Positions 12,217 to 23,250 are shown, numbered from the stretch's first letter. The stretch is 44,148 nt of DNA from Spirogloea muscicola (GCA_009602725.1 WELB01000209.1:93365-137512); one strand, 5' to 3'. The notes: generated from the letters alone by a model not told the origin. Numbers and translations are program-made.

Positions 12217-12249
12217 TCAGACTTGCATCTACTGACGAGAGGTTACTGA
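12217..12249 (+). pseudogene. LINE C-terminal end, plus orientation
   Basis: Reads SDLHLLTRGY then TGA at 12247-12249. The sequence after the stop (to about 12365) is the tail type with TCTCAGTCCTTAGCACTCCG, CCTTGTCCATTC, a GGCTGGCCTCTCCCAGCC hairpin and AATCTGGCCGCGCTTGCT. The same tail recurs at 23330-23425 and 29605-29695. Confidence 0.65.
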
Positions 12250-12420
12250 GAGTTCGCTTACTGCTGTCTCAGTCCTTAGCACTCCGACTCCTTCAGACCT
12301 TGTCCATTCTTTTGGGCTGGCCTCTCCCAGCCACCAGTTAATCTGGCCGCGCTTGCTATCTGACAGTGCGTTGGCTTGACTTGGCCACCCTTTCAGCTTG
12401 TGCGCACCGCGCGCTCCTTC
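12250..12420 (+). repeat. LINE-associated 3' tail, type B
   Basis: Tail that directly follows the LINE stop at 12249. It is shared at more than 80% by eye with 23330-23425 and with 29605-29695, and in reverse complement with 29850-29940. It ends close to a reverse-complement GCGCAT block at 12380-12420, only about 80 bases before the ALG8 start. Confidence 0.6.
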
Positions 12421-12439
12421 TCCCTTCTGGCAGGCCTCG

Positions 12440-12640
12440 CGTGCTGCCTCCGCCCTTGCGGGCGGCGGCGGCGGCGGCGGCGCGCTTGTGAGCGGAGCGG
12501 CCATGGACGTGGCGTGGCTGGCGGGCGTGGCGACGGCCTTCAAGCTGCTGCTCGTGCCGGCATACCGCAGCACCGACTTTGAGGTCCACCGCCACTGGAT
12601 GGCGCTCACGCGCTCCCTCCCCCTCGCGCAGGTGCTCCCG
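12440..12640 (+). promoter_or_regulatory. CpG-rich 5' region of ALG8
   Basis: About fifteen CG dinucleotides can be counted in 12481-12600, covering the start codon and first exon. A (GGC)n run lies at 12460-12482 just before the ATG. A promoter role is inferred. The region is squeezed between a LINE tail and the start codon, so either the promoter is very short or repeats form part of it. Confidence 0.5.
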
Positions 12641-15289
12641 CTGGAGCAGCTGTGCATGCCTCCGAGCTCCTCGACGCGCCTCTCTGATGCCGGTCCTCGC
12701 CGTCAGCTTGATGGAGACTGCGTGCCCTTCTTAAAAGTCTTTGTCCGAGTGCGTTCGCTCTTGGCTCGAGACTTGACAGGCTGAGCTTGTGATCAGGGCT
12801 TAGCACTTCAGCTTGCACCAGAGCTTCCCCTTGTCGCGCTGTTTGCAGTGGTACGCAGACGAGACGTCGGAGTGGACGCTGGACTACCCTCCTCTCTTCG
12901 CATGGCTTGAGCGCCTCCTTGCCATCCCGGCCGCTACGGTGGACCCTCTCATGGTGGACCTCCATGGTGGGCTGGGCTATGCCAGCCCTGCCACGGTGCT
13001 CTACCTCCGGAGCACAGTCATGGTCGCAGACTGCTTGCTCTACTACGCCTTGTGGCGATTCTGTAGGTGCAGCCTGCAGGCACACCTTGGCCGCTGCCAG
13101 CTGTTTCAGACCCTTTGCTGCTGCACAGCGAGGTGCTCAGTGGCTCCTATGCTAGACGGCTTGCACAGCAACAGTATGTGCACAAATGTTGGTAATATGG
13201 GGGCTTCTAGCACGCCACTGAATCTCGCCTACTGGTGCCCTATCTCAAGTACCTTGTCTTACGTGCATACTGGTGGCCATGTGTTTCCAGGGATATGGGA
13301 GAGGACAGGAGGAGACTGACAATTGCTGCCGTCCTTCTCTCCCCAGGGTTGATTATGGTAGACCATGTACACTTCCAGTACAATGGCTTCCTACTCGGCA
13401 TTCTCGTCCTTTCTTTGGCCATGCTGAAGGTGAGCATGTCCACTTCTGCATGTGCTCCTCAGTGCAGACATATGTCATAGGCTGGGCGCCTGCAAGGTCC
13501 TCTGTGCTCTGGCTTGGTGGTTATAAAACTACATCAGGTGATGCCACCATGACAGACACTCTTTGTTCACACCCTGCTAAATGTTGTCCCCCAGGAAGGC
13601 AAGGGCTTGCTAGGAGGAGTATTGTTTGCTCTACTTGTCTGCTTCAAGCACCTGTTTGCCGTTTCTGGACCCGTGTACTTGGTCTACCTCCTTCGGCATC
13701 ACTGCCAGGGAAAGCAAGCAGTGCAAAGATTCGTGGCTTTGGGGGCATCAGTTCTGGTGGTAGTCTGTGCAGCCTTTGGTCCTTTTCTATACCTAGGCCA
13801 GGTATGTCTTGCTCGTCTGTTCTGACAGTGTGCAGGTGTCCGGACACAGAAAAGGCTTGACGTAATTATATGAGTATTCATCTGCTAAGCATTCTATTGA
13901 CCATGAGGTCGAGGGCAACAAGTTGAAAACCAAGTTGCAGCACCCTAACCCCAGTAATGCAGTGCTATGTCGCAGGCCAACATAGCTGGCAGTGCAGAGT
14001 ACCTTGATGCAATCACAGGCTCTTTGCTTGTGAATTACAACTTGACAAGCTCGACTCTCTGCAATCTGGCATCCTCAGGGCAAGCAGCTGTTCACAAGAC
14101 TCTTCCCCTTTGGCAGGGGCTTGTGTCATGCTTATTGGGCACCCAATGTGTGGGCGATCTACAACGTACTTGACAAAGCCCTGGCTTGCTTCATGAAAAT
14201 ATTGAGGAGGCACGGTGTACTTACTGGACTTGAACTGCCTCTCGCAAGTGGGGCCTTGACTGGCGGTCTGGTTGGCGACATGACGCCGTATGCGATCCTC
14301 CCAAGCGTTAGCTCCACTGCCTTTCCTAAGATGCACGCACGATCTTGCGAGCAGGTTTGACGTAAGCTTATCTTGGTTCACTGCATCATTGTACCACAGA
14401 ATCTGCATGGTGAATACCATTACCTATTCTTTCCAGGTAATGAGTACCTCGTGTGCCTCTTTTGTTGCAGATCACACCTGGCATCTCTATGGCCCTGGTA
14501 CTACTGGCGATGATTCCCTGCCTGCATAAAATCTGGACGAAGCAGGCGCCCTCCATGATGGACATGGTGACTTGGGTATCCTATAGCTACTTTTGTGGTT
14601 ACATGCTCGGGTGGCACGTCCATGAGAAGGCAGCCCTACATTTTGTCATCCCTCTTGCTTTGACGTGTGCGCACACTGCCAAGGAAGGCTGCCAGTACTA
14701 CTTCCTTTCTACCGGTGAGCTACAAACATTGGGCCTGCTTCACAGCCCTCGGATGTTAGCCTGTCTCTTATTTAGCATGCAGCTACTTATGATTTTGTCT
14801 ACCAGCTTCTGCCTTTTCAGCACTCTCTTGGGTCACTGCTTGCTCATGAAGCGCCAAAGCAATGAGTCCTCCTGGCAGCTTGGATGTTTGGTTGCACAAA
14901 ATGCAAGGTCTGACTGGTGCACTTCACTCCTTGCTGTCACAGTGGCTCAATGGTCGCTCTCTCCACTCCTATTTCAGCCCCAAGAGTATCCAATCAAGAT
15001 GTCGTTGCTCACACTGTACGCAATCAGCTTGTACTGTGGGCTCTCGCAATTATACCAGAGACCAGGAACTTCAGGCAACCTTAAGCATGGGGAGAAAGAG
15101 AAGGTGAAGCTACTGCCACTTCACTGTTGGGCTTACCTATTGGGTCTGCCTGTAGTAGAGCTGTATGGTCAGTTTTTACACAGCATATTCATGGGCCAAA
15201 GGCTGCCGTTTCTGCCACTCCTCCTCACCTCTGTGTATTGCTCGCTGGGCATGTTATACTCTTGGCTACTTTTGCTGAGAACCTTGTGA
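12503..15289 (+). CDS. ALG8: Dolichyl-P-glucose:Glc1Man9GlcNAc2-PP-dolichol alpha-1,3-glucosyltransferase
   Basis: ER-membrane enzyme that adds the second glucose to the lipid-linked oligosaccharide for N-glycosylation. Exon 1 (12503-12631) starts at [14 protein letters not shown] and contains [20 protein letters not shown]. Exon 2 starts at 12849 with [39 protein letters not shown] lies at about 13350-13430, and a membrane exon at 13600-13800 has the FKHLFAV segment. [22 protein letters not shown] (about 14115-14185) is an ALG8-specific block. The exons from about 14470 read [14 protein letters not shown], then [22 protein letters not shown], and the frame runs through further helices to TGA at 15287-15289. 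The DYPP and HVHEK motifs, and [10 protein letters not shown], favour ALG8 over ALG6. The model looks complete. The neighbouring SHMT gene is divergent. Confidence 0.92.
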
Positions 15290-15504
15290 AGGACTGAAAC
15301 TTGTCAGCACTGAGAGTAGGGCCTGGGGATTAGATGGTTACTCATTTGATGTCTACTAACAGGGGCCATGTCATACCTGTCATAGTTTGTCAAGTATATG
15401 TGATGACCTTCAGCAGTTGAAACATAAATGCAATTCGTAGCAGCTTCCTGAAGACCCAGCCGGTCGCTGAGAAAGGAGACAGGCCTCTGATGCAGAAGGC
15501 CTTC

Positions 15505-15509
15505 TGTAA
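15505..15509 (+). terminator. ALG8: Candidate TGTAA poly(A) signal of ALG8
   Basis: TGTAA lies about 216 bases after the ALG8 stop. The pentamer is short and the distance is on the long side, so this is tentative. 15290-15600 otherwise contains no recognised feature. Confidence 0.3.
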
Positions 15510-15619
15510 AACTGGGCCACTGAGAGATAGCAGGAACGCGGCATTGCCAAGTACTTCATGAGTGTCCATGATCCGACATGCTAGATCTGGGAGCCGGAGA
15601 GAGCGGGCGCACTGCGCAG

Positions 15620-15748
15620 CGCGTCAAAGCTCTGGCTATCTATCAGCGTGCTGGGCACGCTCTAAGTCAGGCCACCAGCTTCCCTGGGGGCGCTCCAGCT
15701 TCCCAAGTTAGCCTGTCGGATCTGTATGTGAAAACCCGTGGGTACTGA
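15620..15748 (+). pseudogene. LINE C-terminal tail fragment, plus orientation
   Basis: Open frame encoding VKALAIYQRAGHALSQATSF, then SQVSLSDLYVKTRGY and TGA at 15746-15748. It matches the conserved end of the LINE family in register, including the RAG(R/H)AL segment. It is 5'-truncated. Confidence 0.7.
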
Positions 15749-15835
15749 CGTCACGCTGTCATTTTAGATACCTCAGAATAGTGCTTCAACTCATGAAGCC
15801 TCAAACTTCGCTTTAGCATTTGCCTGAAGAGGGTT

Positions 15836-15992
15836 TTGGCTTAGATTGGCCACCCTTCTGTTTCATACGCACCGCGCGCCTTCTATCTGCTCTTTGGACC
15901 TTGTCCATTCGTGTTGGGCTGGCCTTACGCAGCCCCTGCCTTCTCTCGGAGAGCACTTTCTCTGCGCATGAAGTGAAAGGGAGGCCACACTG
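15836..15992. repeat. Foldback of the GCGCAT block
   Basis: GATTGGCCACCCTTCTGTTT with CATACGCACCGCGCGCC (15845-15890) faces GCGCATGAAGTGAAAGGGAG with GCCAC (15965-15992) in inverted orientation. The GGCTGGCC...CAGCC hairpin (about 15916-15935) sits between the arms. The arrangement parallels the 5253-5486 foldback with different arm sequence. Confidence 0.6.
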
Positions 15993-16019
15993 TTCAGGAG
16001 ATGAATGCGGCTGCTGATA

Positions 16020-16140
16020 TCTAAAGAGCGGCTGTGAAAGCCAGCCAGATGCATACAGGTGTTCTTGACGGAGCCACAGGCTAGGCAGACAGGGCGCTCT
16101 TAGTAACCCCCGGGTCAGCAGTAGGAAGTCGGATGAAGAG
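16020..16140 (-). repeat. Tandem duplication copy 1 (LINE end plus tail type E)
   Basis: About 120 bases nearly identical to 16276-16395. On the minus strand it contains the LINE end SDFLLLTRG. One extra base in the CCCCC run destroys the final RGY-stop, and the following tail includes TGCATCTGGCTGGCTTTCAC. Confidence 0.75.
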
Positions 16141-16275
16141 GAGGTGCTGCCGGACCATCCGCGGGACAGCATCGACGGAGGGGGGGCGCCGCGGCCGGTC
16201 CACACAGCCGGGCCCTCCTGGCCCGCCACCGGCCTGGCGCCGCCACCAGGAGGGGGGAAGGGAAGCGGCTGCTGA

Positions 16276-16395
16276 TATTAAAAGAGCGGCTGTGAAAGCC
16301 AGCCAGATGCATACAGGTGTTCATGACGGAGCCATAGGCTAGACAGCCAGGGCGCTCTTAGTAACCCCGTGTCAGCAGTAGGAAGTCAGATGAGC
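16276..16395 (-). repeat. Tandem duplication copy 2 (LINE end plus tail type E)
   Basis: Second copy, about 255 bases from the first. Here the LINE end is intact: SDFLLLTRGY then TAA at 16358-16390 on the minus strand. Differences from copy 1 are single bases. The intervening 16141-16275 is a GC-rich stretch, so the duplication unit is about 255 bases. Confidence 0.75.
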
Positions 16396-16439
16396 TGAGG
16401 GGAGGAAGAGCAACCCCGCTGCGAAGTCAGAAAAGCGCG

Positions 16440-16560
16440 TCCGCACTGCGAGCAGTGGCTGTGAGAGGCAAGCCCAAAGAACGGCAGCAGAAAAAGGAGG
16501 CGAAAGTGCTCGCCTAAAGAGAAGAGGGGCTGGCAAAGCCAGCCCAAAAAAGAATGGAAC
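16440..16560. repeat. Dispersed hairpin repeat
   Basis: Contains GGCTGTGAGAGGCAAGCCC and, at about 16505-16557, a block (GTGCTCGCC, AGAGGGGCTGGCAAAGCCAG, then CCCAAAAAAGAATGGA) that recurs at about 31088-31142. It is non-coding. Confidence 0.6.
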
Positions 16561-16639
16561 CCCCCTGGTTTCTCCCGGTCAGCAGCCGCTGGTCAGCAGC
16601 GGGACGTCAGAAGGCCCAGCCCAAAACAGTGGAACAAGG

Positions 16640-17070
16640 GCGGTGGCCCACAAGGGCCGCGGATGGGGGCCAGAGCTGGGTGGAATGGCTCGCCCGTAGA
16701 ACAGGAGGGGAGGGCGGGGAGGCGCAGGAGAGCGAGCGAGCCCAAGCGAAACCAGACGTCGGTAGCACGGAGGTGAAAGTGCGAAGTGGGCAGGCCGAGC
16801 CGCCGACGGTGAGGCGGGCCGACCAGCGTGCCTGCCAGTGCCGCCCCACTCCTCGAGAGCCCGAGCGCGGGCACGGCAGGCCGGCTCGAGCGCCGCAAGG
16901 GGCCTCGGGGGACGCCGGCATCGAGGCCCGGGCCTCCTCAGCGACGCGAGGCGGTTGCTGGGCGGTGGCTACCCATCTGGGCGGGCCCTGGGATGGCTTG
17001 GCAGCTGCGGCGATAGGGGAAGCAGTGCCTGCGCATCCAAGATCCGAGCGCACCACACCGGTGATGGAGG
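16640..17070. promoter_or_regulatory. CpG-rich region upstream of the KH-protein gene
   Basis: Strongly CG-rich stretch before the first recognisable coding exon at 17155. A long open frame crosses it in plus orientation but begins inside a repeat and has no recognisable domain, so it is read as composition-driven. It may contain a 5' UTR exon. Confidence 0.4.
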
Positions 17071-17154
17071 TGTGATAGCCCCACCAAGCTTTCCAATGCA
17101 GCTTCCCGTTGTTTCCCAATTGCTTCTCTTGATGCATGCAGTGCGTCGGACGAG

Positions 17155-19325
17155 ATGGTACTGCCTTCACGACCAATGCAAGGATCTCATCGGACACAAC
17201 CTGGATCTCCTCTCTCTCGTCAGAACGGCTCCGGCAGAAGGCATGCGGCGGCTGGATCCGGGCCCACGGTGGATGCGTCGTTCCGGCTGCTGGTGCCGGC
17301 CAAGCGCGTGGGCAGTATAATTGGCAAGCAGGGTGCCACCGTCAAGCAGCTTCGTGAGGACACGGGCGCCAAGATCAAGATCACAGACTCCGTTGCTGTC
17401 AGAGCTCTCAAAACCCTTCCCATGACCAGTGGCTCTTTCCTGGCATACTTGAATTGCCGCAGTCTGCTAGTAAAGTAACGGGCCACTGCAATGTACTCAA
17501 AGCGGAGCTTTGCCTGCAGCTGGACTGTTTCTGAGTGCCCAGCGTCCCGTCTGTAAACGTCGTGCAGGCCGCGGAGGAAAGGGTTGTCTTGGTGTCATCT
17601 CTAGATGAGGAAGGCCAGCCCTGGTCAGCAGCCATGGAGGCACTGCTGCGCCTCGTGTCTATCTGCAGTAATGTGGGTGGAGTTCACTGCCAAACTGCCA
17701 GCTTTGACGGCCTGCACAGTGTGCTTTCAAGGCAATGTATTCATATAAGTTGAATTGATGCTTGTTGGATGAGGTCTGCATCCCGGTTCATAACAACATC
17801 AGTGAGCACTTTGCATATGTGGCTTTCCTAACTTGGGGCCACATCAGCTGTGTGTGATGCACTTGATCCTGATCTATCCTGGCCTGACACTACTCTTGAC
17901 GTGTAGGCCAAGGAAGACAAAGAGGAGGATGAGATGATGGAGGAGGACAGCACGGGCCCTGCGCCCACGTGCAATGTGAGGCTCCTCATTGCCGGCTCTC
18001 AGGCTGGCAGCGTCATTGGCAAGGGGGGGGCCACCATCAACGAGATCCGAGAGACGACGGGGGCCAGCGTGAGGGTGTCGGAGGACCTCCCAGCAGGGTC
18101 GAGTCCGACAGACCGCCTGGTGCAAGTTTCGGGGGAGTCACTGGCTGTAGAATCTGCCCTGAAGCTCATCTGCGGCATCCTCAGGTAAACCCAGGCTTGT
18201 ACCTCAGGTACAAGCAACCATGAGTCTCATCGCAGTGTGGGTGTTTTGAGCAAGGTCACCAGCTTGTCAGGCCGCATGTCCACCAACACTGGCCTGCTCA
18301 TCTGCTGTAGAGATAACCCAACAAAGGAGCAGCTTGGGCCTGGAAGCCGCATGCCGACTGTCCATCAGATGGCCAATCCCTGGCAGTTCCAGGGCATGCA
18401 TGGTGCACCTGTGCTCCCACAAGGTTTGTGCCTCAATCTTGACAGCTGCTAGTCTTAATCTTCCTTAATCTCGTTGTCGATCAGTCCTTGGTCACTGCAG
18501 TTGAGGCTTGCTTGCAGATGCAATCTAGTTCCATCTCTGCGTATCCATGGACGGTGGCAGTGGAGCACAGCATGGGCCTCCCTGAGTGTCGTTGTGCTGC
18601 GGATATAAAAGGCACTTGAAAGCAGCTGCAGAAGGCTGACGGCACGTGTTCCTGACGACTCTGATACTATCATGATACTACTGTGATTGGCTGCTTGGCT
18701 GCAGTTGGCATCATCCCAGGCCAAGGGCGAGGGCAACCCTCCATGGTGTTTCAACAGCTCAAGCAGGAGCTGCGCCTCCCCAAGATTCATATGGGTCCCA
18801 TCATCGGCAAGGGTGGTGCCAACATCAACCAGATTCGTCAGATGTCTGGAGCGATGATCAAGGTTCTTGACCTGTGCCGTTGTCTAGCCAGATTATTATA
18901 CAAGTTATGATTAGCAGCTAGATGACTTTTGCTTGCTTCTGTCGTGTCAGTATCTTCCACTGCTTGACATCACCTTCACTCAAGTTGGCTAACAATTTCA
19001 AGCTAAGCTTTCCAGGTCCATGACCAGCAGGACGGGGAGGAGGATCGGGTGGTTGAAATTGCTGGCAGCTCGGAGCAGGTATGATGATTTGTGAGGGTTC
19101 AAGTAACATATCACCTGCTCTTTGCTGAGATACTGTCATTTACCTAGCCACCTATCTCCTCAAGGAATCAATCGAGTGAAACATAGTTGCAACTCCATAG
19201 TTGCACAGGCCTCAAGTTTGGCAGCACATGAATGCTGACTCGTGGTCTTACTTGAGCAGGTAGCTGCGGCACACGCATTGATACAGGCCTTCCTGATGAG
19301 CGGCCAGCAAGCTATCAGGGTCTAG
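17155..19325 (+). CDS. Multi-KH-domain RNA-binding protein (poly(C)-binding/HEN4-like)
   Basis: Single-stranded RNA-binding protein with at least three KH domains, probably acting in mRNA processing, stability or translation. KH1 (about 17275-17390) contains RLLVPAKRVGSIIGKQGATV and an EERVVLVSS strand on the next exon (from about 17568). KH2 (about 17960-18185) follows an acidic stretch EDKEEDEMMEED and contains RLLIAGSQAGSVIGKGGATI. KH3 (about 18770-19320) has IHMGPIIGKGGANINQIRQM, then DGEEDRVVEIAGSSEQV and a final helix ending QQAIRV, with the stop at 19323-19325. The GxxG loops GKQG, GKGG and GKGG are intact. The ATG at 17155 is in frame with KH1 and is the chosen start; an upstream exon cannot be excluded. 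The linker exon at about 18310-18425 is Pro/Met/Gln-rich. The 3' end of KH1 and the first donor site are uncertain. Confidence 0.85.
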
Positions 19326-19759
19326 TCCAGCGAAGCAATATCAAAACAAGTGCCACCACCCTGTCTTGCAAGATGTGTCCCTTTCAGGATGGAACATAGC
19401 CCTCCACGGGGTCACTTTCAAGGCTCTACATTGACCTGGTCAACACATGTGGTGTACAGCCCTGAAAGCTGTTACAGCTCAGGGTTGTGGACCACATCAC
19501 AATGCTCAGCCATTGAGAGCGAGACGGACTGCAGCTATTCGGTATTAACATAAATTACCTTGCCTGATCAGCTGGAGAGTCAAGCCCAAGAGTGCCTGGA
19601 GGGCAGCTAGAGCGGAGCTTAAGGGTGCTAATGCCATGGCCAAGTTACGATCAGAATATTCCATGCCCAGCATCTTGATGCTGAAGCACAGGCAACTGCT
19701 GCTCATCTGACAATAGCAGCTCAATGAAGTACAGGCAGGAACTTAGCAGACATACGTCG
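19326..19759. other. Convergent 3' flank between KH and HIBADH genes
   Basis: About 430 bases between two stop codons on opposite strands. A TTACA (TGTAA on the minus strand) at about 19472 could be a poly(A) signal for the dehydrogenase. No gene or repeat was recognised. Confidence 0.4.
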
Positions 19760-22417
19760 TCATTTGCCATCAATGGATGTGTGGTTGAGTCGCTCTAGTG
19801 CTAAGAGCAGGGCCTGTGTACCGAGCTCGCCTTCACCGTGTGCCTGGAGTGAGACATACAGCTGTTGTGCCTGCACAAGGTGGTTGCTACCACCAGCAAT
19901 TTCAGATCTCGTCCACAGCAGCGTGCTTTTCAGACTACTGCAACCTCAGCTATGCTGCAGCTCGTGTTACGCTTATTGTGCAGAAGCTAGCATGTATTGA
20001 GGCAACTTAGTATGAAGTGGGCCCTTGAAAGCACCAAGGACTGTGCGTTAGCAATCCTTGCGACAATGAGGTGCAGAAGACAGGGAAACCAAGGTCCTTA
20101 CAAGAGCCACGCCAGGCAGAGCCAGTCTCATTGCCTGACACTCTTCCAGAGCAATGCCCAGGTCTTTCACGAAGTGCTTAACATAGAAACCTGCGGAAAG
20201 GTCATCAATGACGGGCTGGATCTTGCTCAGATGTAGCTGGCCTACGACCACTCTACGCACTTCAGGAAATACTGGAATGTAGAAGTAAAGTAGCACTCGC
20301 TTGTGCATCAATTTAATGTGCATGCAGGCACTATCTTCGCAGCAGCTTACCTTTCTCAACTGGACACTGAGTACCTGACCTTGCACCAAAATTGAATGTG
20401 ATGGACAAATTTTGTGAGTGAGGAGCTATGTCAGAGAAAAGCGAACCTGGGGCAAAGTCTCGTTGCAGGATTCGGTTAGCGTAGATGTCAAGTGATTTGG
20501 AACCAGCAGCACCACCAGATATTGCTTTCACAAATCTATGGAAGTTCAGAATGTGGATATCAGTACAAGCTCCAATGAAGACAAAGGCCTCCACCAACAT
20601 TATCCATTATTACCCATTTTTAAGGAGACTGCATGCATAAGCATGTCATGATGGATGCTAGTTCAGGGAAGCTGATGACCATGCATGCCATCATAAGCTC
20701 CCGAAGCAACAAACCACAAATGACTTGAAGGAAGGCCTGCATGTTTTACGATATATGACATTGATAGTCTACCTATGGAATCAAAAGGGGAGGGTCCGCA
20801 CAAGGGAACATCTAGACCAGCCTTGTGAGCATACAGCAATCCTTCAACCATCCCAATCATAGTTGAAGCAATTGTGACCTGCACTCAAAGTGTCGATGTG
20901 CATTGAGTTCATGCCCACAATCCGAACGCATAAGCATTACCTGGAAGAATGAAGGGGAAAGCAAAAGCTAGTGAATGACCTGATTCGCGATTTTGCAGCT
21001 TTGGCCAGAACCGGCTGGTCCAAGATATGTACAGTTCCCTAGACAGTTGAACAAAGGCTGAAGCGTCTGGACAACTGCTTCATCGCCCCCAGCCATGATT
21101 GCCAAGGTTGCAGATTTTGCACCCTTGTCGCCTCCTGAGACTGGTGCATCCACAGCACTGCAACCCCTGCACAGAGGCAACGGCAAACAAGAGCTCTTGC
21201 AAAAGGCACAGATGTGGCCCTCTCTCAATATGTGAGAAAGATTAAGGATGCCTGAAATTGTAGCTCCTTGTACATACACTTGTTCTTATGACAAGTCAGA
21301 TAAGGAACAGCAGAGGCTGGCTAAACTTACCACTTTCTGGCAGCTTCATATATGTCTCTTGCCAAGCTTGGCTGACTAGTTGTCATGTCGACCACCTGTG
21401 TAAGGAAGTTATGACTCGAAGTTAAATCCTTGAGGATGTGCCCAAAGTTCCCAACATTCTCAACCAACATATTGTGAGACAGACGACTGCCCTTGAGATA
21501 AACAGTGAGTAGCAGCGCAGGGAGCACTCACAATGCTGCCAGGTTGCAAACTCTTCAAGACACCATTGTCACCAAGGATGACCTCTTTGACATCTGCGGG
21601 ATAACTGAACATCGAGGTGCAGTTAGCCAGTTGTGCTCTTAAATCACCTGCCACATACTCGTATGTAAAAGCAGATTTGAACAGGCCCACATTTAGCACC
21701 ACAAGTCGCTAGCAGCTGCAGAGCTGCAGACCTTGGGTGAAGATGCAGACCCGACGATTGTGAAGACAACATCGCTCTCTGATCCCACGGCAGAAGGCGA
21801 GTCCACGAGCTTTGCACCGTTCTCTCTCAAAGCTTCAGCCTTCCTGGAGTAGCAGGACAGTGTCAGGAGAGACAGCTTCCGAAGGAGAGAACGGGAGCAC
21901 TCGTGCTCAGTCAGCTTCACAATCAAATGCTCAAGGCTGACTGTTATTGGCCGTATTCATTGACTGATATTATTAGGTGCAAATGGTGCTGCACGTTGTC
22001 AGACTATGATGAGAGGCAACCAGCAGATTCTTAATGTTTCGTGTATCCATGTAGACATCATCACCGTGCTAAGCCCAGCGGACTGTCAGTCGAAGGCGAT
22101 CATGACGTGGAGAAGCACCTTGCTGTTCGATTGAAGATGGTCAAATCGTATCCTGCAGCTTGGAGGTGTCCACACATTGCTTGACCCATGACTCCTGTTC
22201 CGATCCATCTGACACGTCCGAGACACATGCCCCAAAGAAGCGGAGTGAATTGCCAGACGACAGCTCATTCCCGACGGATTGTAAAACATTTGTACCAAGC
22301 GCGATACACATCCCAGGCTTGGAGCCCTTGACAGAGGCAAAGAATTGCAGAGGTCCCTTACCCAATCCGGGTCAGGCCTGGCGTGATAGCCGCAAGCTCG
22401 GCCCTGAAGCCAGCCAT
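19760..22417 (-). CDS. 3-hydroxyisobutyrate dehydrogenase (plant HIBADH-like family)
   Basis: NAD(P)-dependent dehydrogenase of the beta-hydroxyacid family, expected in valine breakdown or in glyoxylate/semialdehyde reduction. The first exon starts at 22417 (MAGFRAELA...LTRIG) with an in-frame stop upstream. It splices to WIGTGVMGQAMCGHLQAAG (Rossmann GxGxxG, about 22125-22190). Next come KAEALRENGAKLVDSPSAVG, DVVFTIVG, YPADVKEVILGDNGVLKSL (about 21540-21605), VDMTTSQPSLARDIYEAA (about 21340-21400), DAPVSGGDKGAKSATLAIMA (about 21090-21155), KIANQ near 20990, VEGLLYAHKAGLDV (about 20800-20860), the catalytic-helix segment ISGGAAGSKSLD, FYVKHFVKDLGIALEECQAM (about 20120-20190), and the C-terminus AQQLYVSLQAHGEGELGTQA to the stop at 19760-19762. 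The order matches plant HIBADH-like 1. Only about 18 residues precede the Rossmann fold, so a mitochondrial transit peptide is absent unless an upstream exon joins through a CTAG acceptor at about 22418. Confidence 0.87.
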
Positions 22418-22719
22418 CCTAGCCAAAGTGTCTCAGCTTGCAAAGAAGTCCTCCGACAATGCTGCCGTGCACACTTGGTGGCCTTGCAAAGACGATGAAA
22501 GTGGCTGTCAGCATGCTGCAGAAATGGTTGCTGAGGGTATCTCAGTATCATTATTGCCTTCTGAAACGGTCGTCACGGTGGCTGTGCTCATGACGAAGCC
22601 TGGAGCAGGCGCTGCGCCAGCGCAAGGGGTGCTCTGATCCTATCAGAGGCTCGCTTCTGTCAGCCGAAGCAGCCACTCGGCAAGCTCAACAGAACAGCTT
22701 AGCATGCAGCCATGACTGT

Positions 22720-22860
22720 AGCGAGTGGCGCAAGCACGGCGGTGGAGTGGCACCGTGGCCGGGGCGACGGCTCGCCGCAGAGAACTCGGCGATGCCGGCG
22801 GCGGAGGGGCGGGCGAGCGCGTTCGGCCGGCGAAGGACGAGCAATGTGGACTGCGGCTGC
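22720..22860. promoter_or_regulatory. CpG-rich segment upstream of HIBADH
   Basis: A short, dense CG stretch about 300 bases upstream of the annotated HIBADH start. By analogy with other genes here it may mark the true promoter or first exon, which would support a missing transit-peptide exon. 22418-22720 has no convincing coding frame. Confidence 0.4.
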
Positions 22861-22945
22861 TATATCAGGTAAAGCGGCTGTAGAAGCCAGCCGTAAGCAT
22901 AGAGTGGGTGTTGGTAAGCAGATCAGCGGAGCCACAGGCGAGGCA
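22850..22945. repeat. Degenerate copy of tail type E
   Basis: TATCAG followed by AAAGCGGCTGTAGAAGCCAG, AGCATA...GGTGTT and GCGGAGCCACAGGCGAGGCAG parallels 16010-16090 and 16270-16345, with small indels. Confidence 0.55.
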
Positions 22946-23029
22946 GTGCCTCCAGGGGCCGCAGCCTGAGACGACAGCAACAGCTCTTCCGCTTTCCAGA
23001 AGAAGAAGGGCTCGCCCATTGAGGATAAG

Positions 23030-23100
23030 AAAATTTTTGTGCATTGGAAACCAACAAAGGCCAAATGGCCAAGTACAAAGGCAAGCACATCTAAAGACCT
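23030..23100. repeat. GGCCAAGTACAAAGGCAAGC repeat
   Basis: GCATTGGAAACCAACAAAGG, then CCAAATGGCCAAGTACAAAG and GCAAGCACATC. Close copies are at 32085-32145 and 34140-34195. Reverse-complement copies of its core (GTGCTTGCCTTCG, ACTTGGCC) are at 23735-23770 and 34060-34092. Confidence 0.65.
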
Positions 23101-23109
23101 ACATAACCT

Positions 23110-23250
23110 ACAGCAGATTGACCCGCTCAGTAACCACGGGTCGCTCATTGATGCCTGAATACTAGATGGCAGATACGAAGCCCTTCTGCCACCAACTAGA
23201 GCTCGCCCAGCTTTCTGATGCAAAGCATAGCCTGAGCACGCTGCAAACAG
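23110..23250 (-). pseudogene. LINE C-terminal tail fragment, degenerate
   Basis: The minus strand reads GYALHQKAGRALVGGRRASY and, further on, ASMSDPWLLSGS, a divergent form of the family end. The same ALHQK variant occurs at 33910-34023 in plus orientation, suggesting a subfamily. Confidence 0.55.

Noticed and set aside
16554-17075. Plus-strand open frame of 173 residues
   Set aside because: It starts inside a dispersed hairpin repeat, is driven by high GC, and has no recognisable domain; more likely part of the CpG-rich upstream region of the KH gene.
22383-22637. Plus-strand frame of 84 residues antisense to the HIBADH 5' end
   Set aside because: It overlaps the HIBADH first exon on the other strand, has no domain, and the minus-strand splice from 22417 restores conserved protein exactly.
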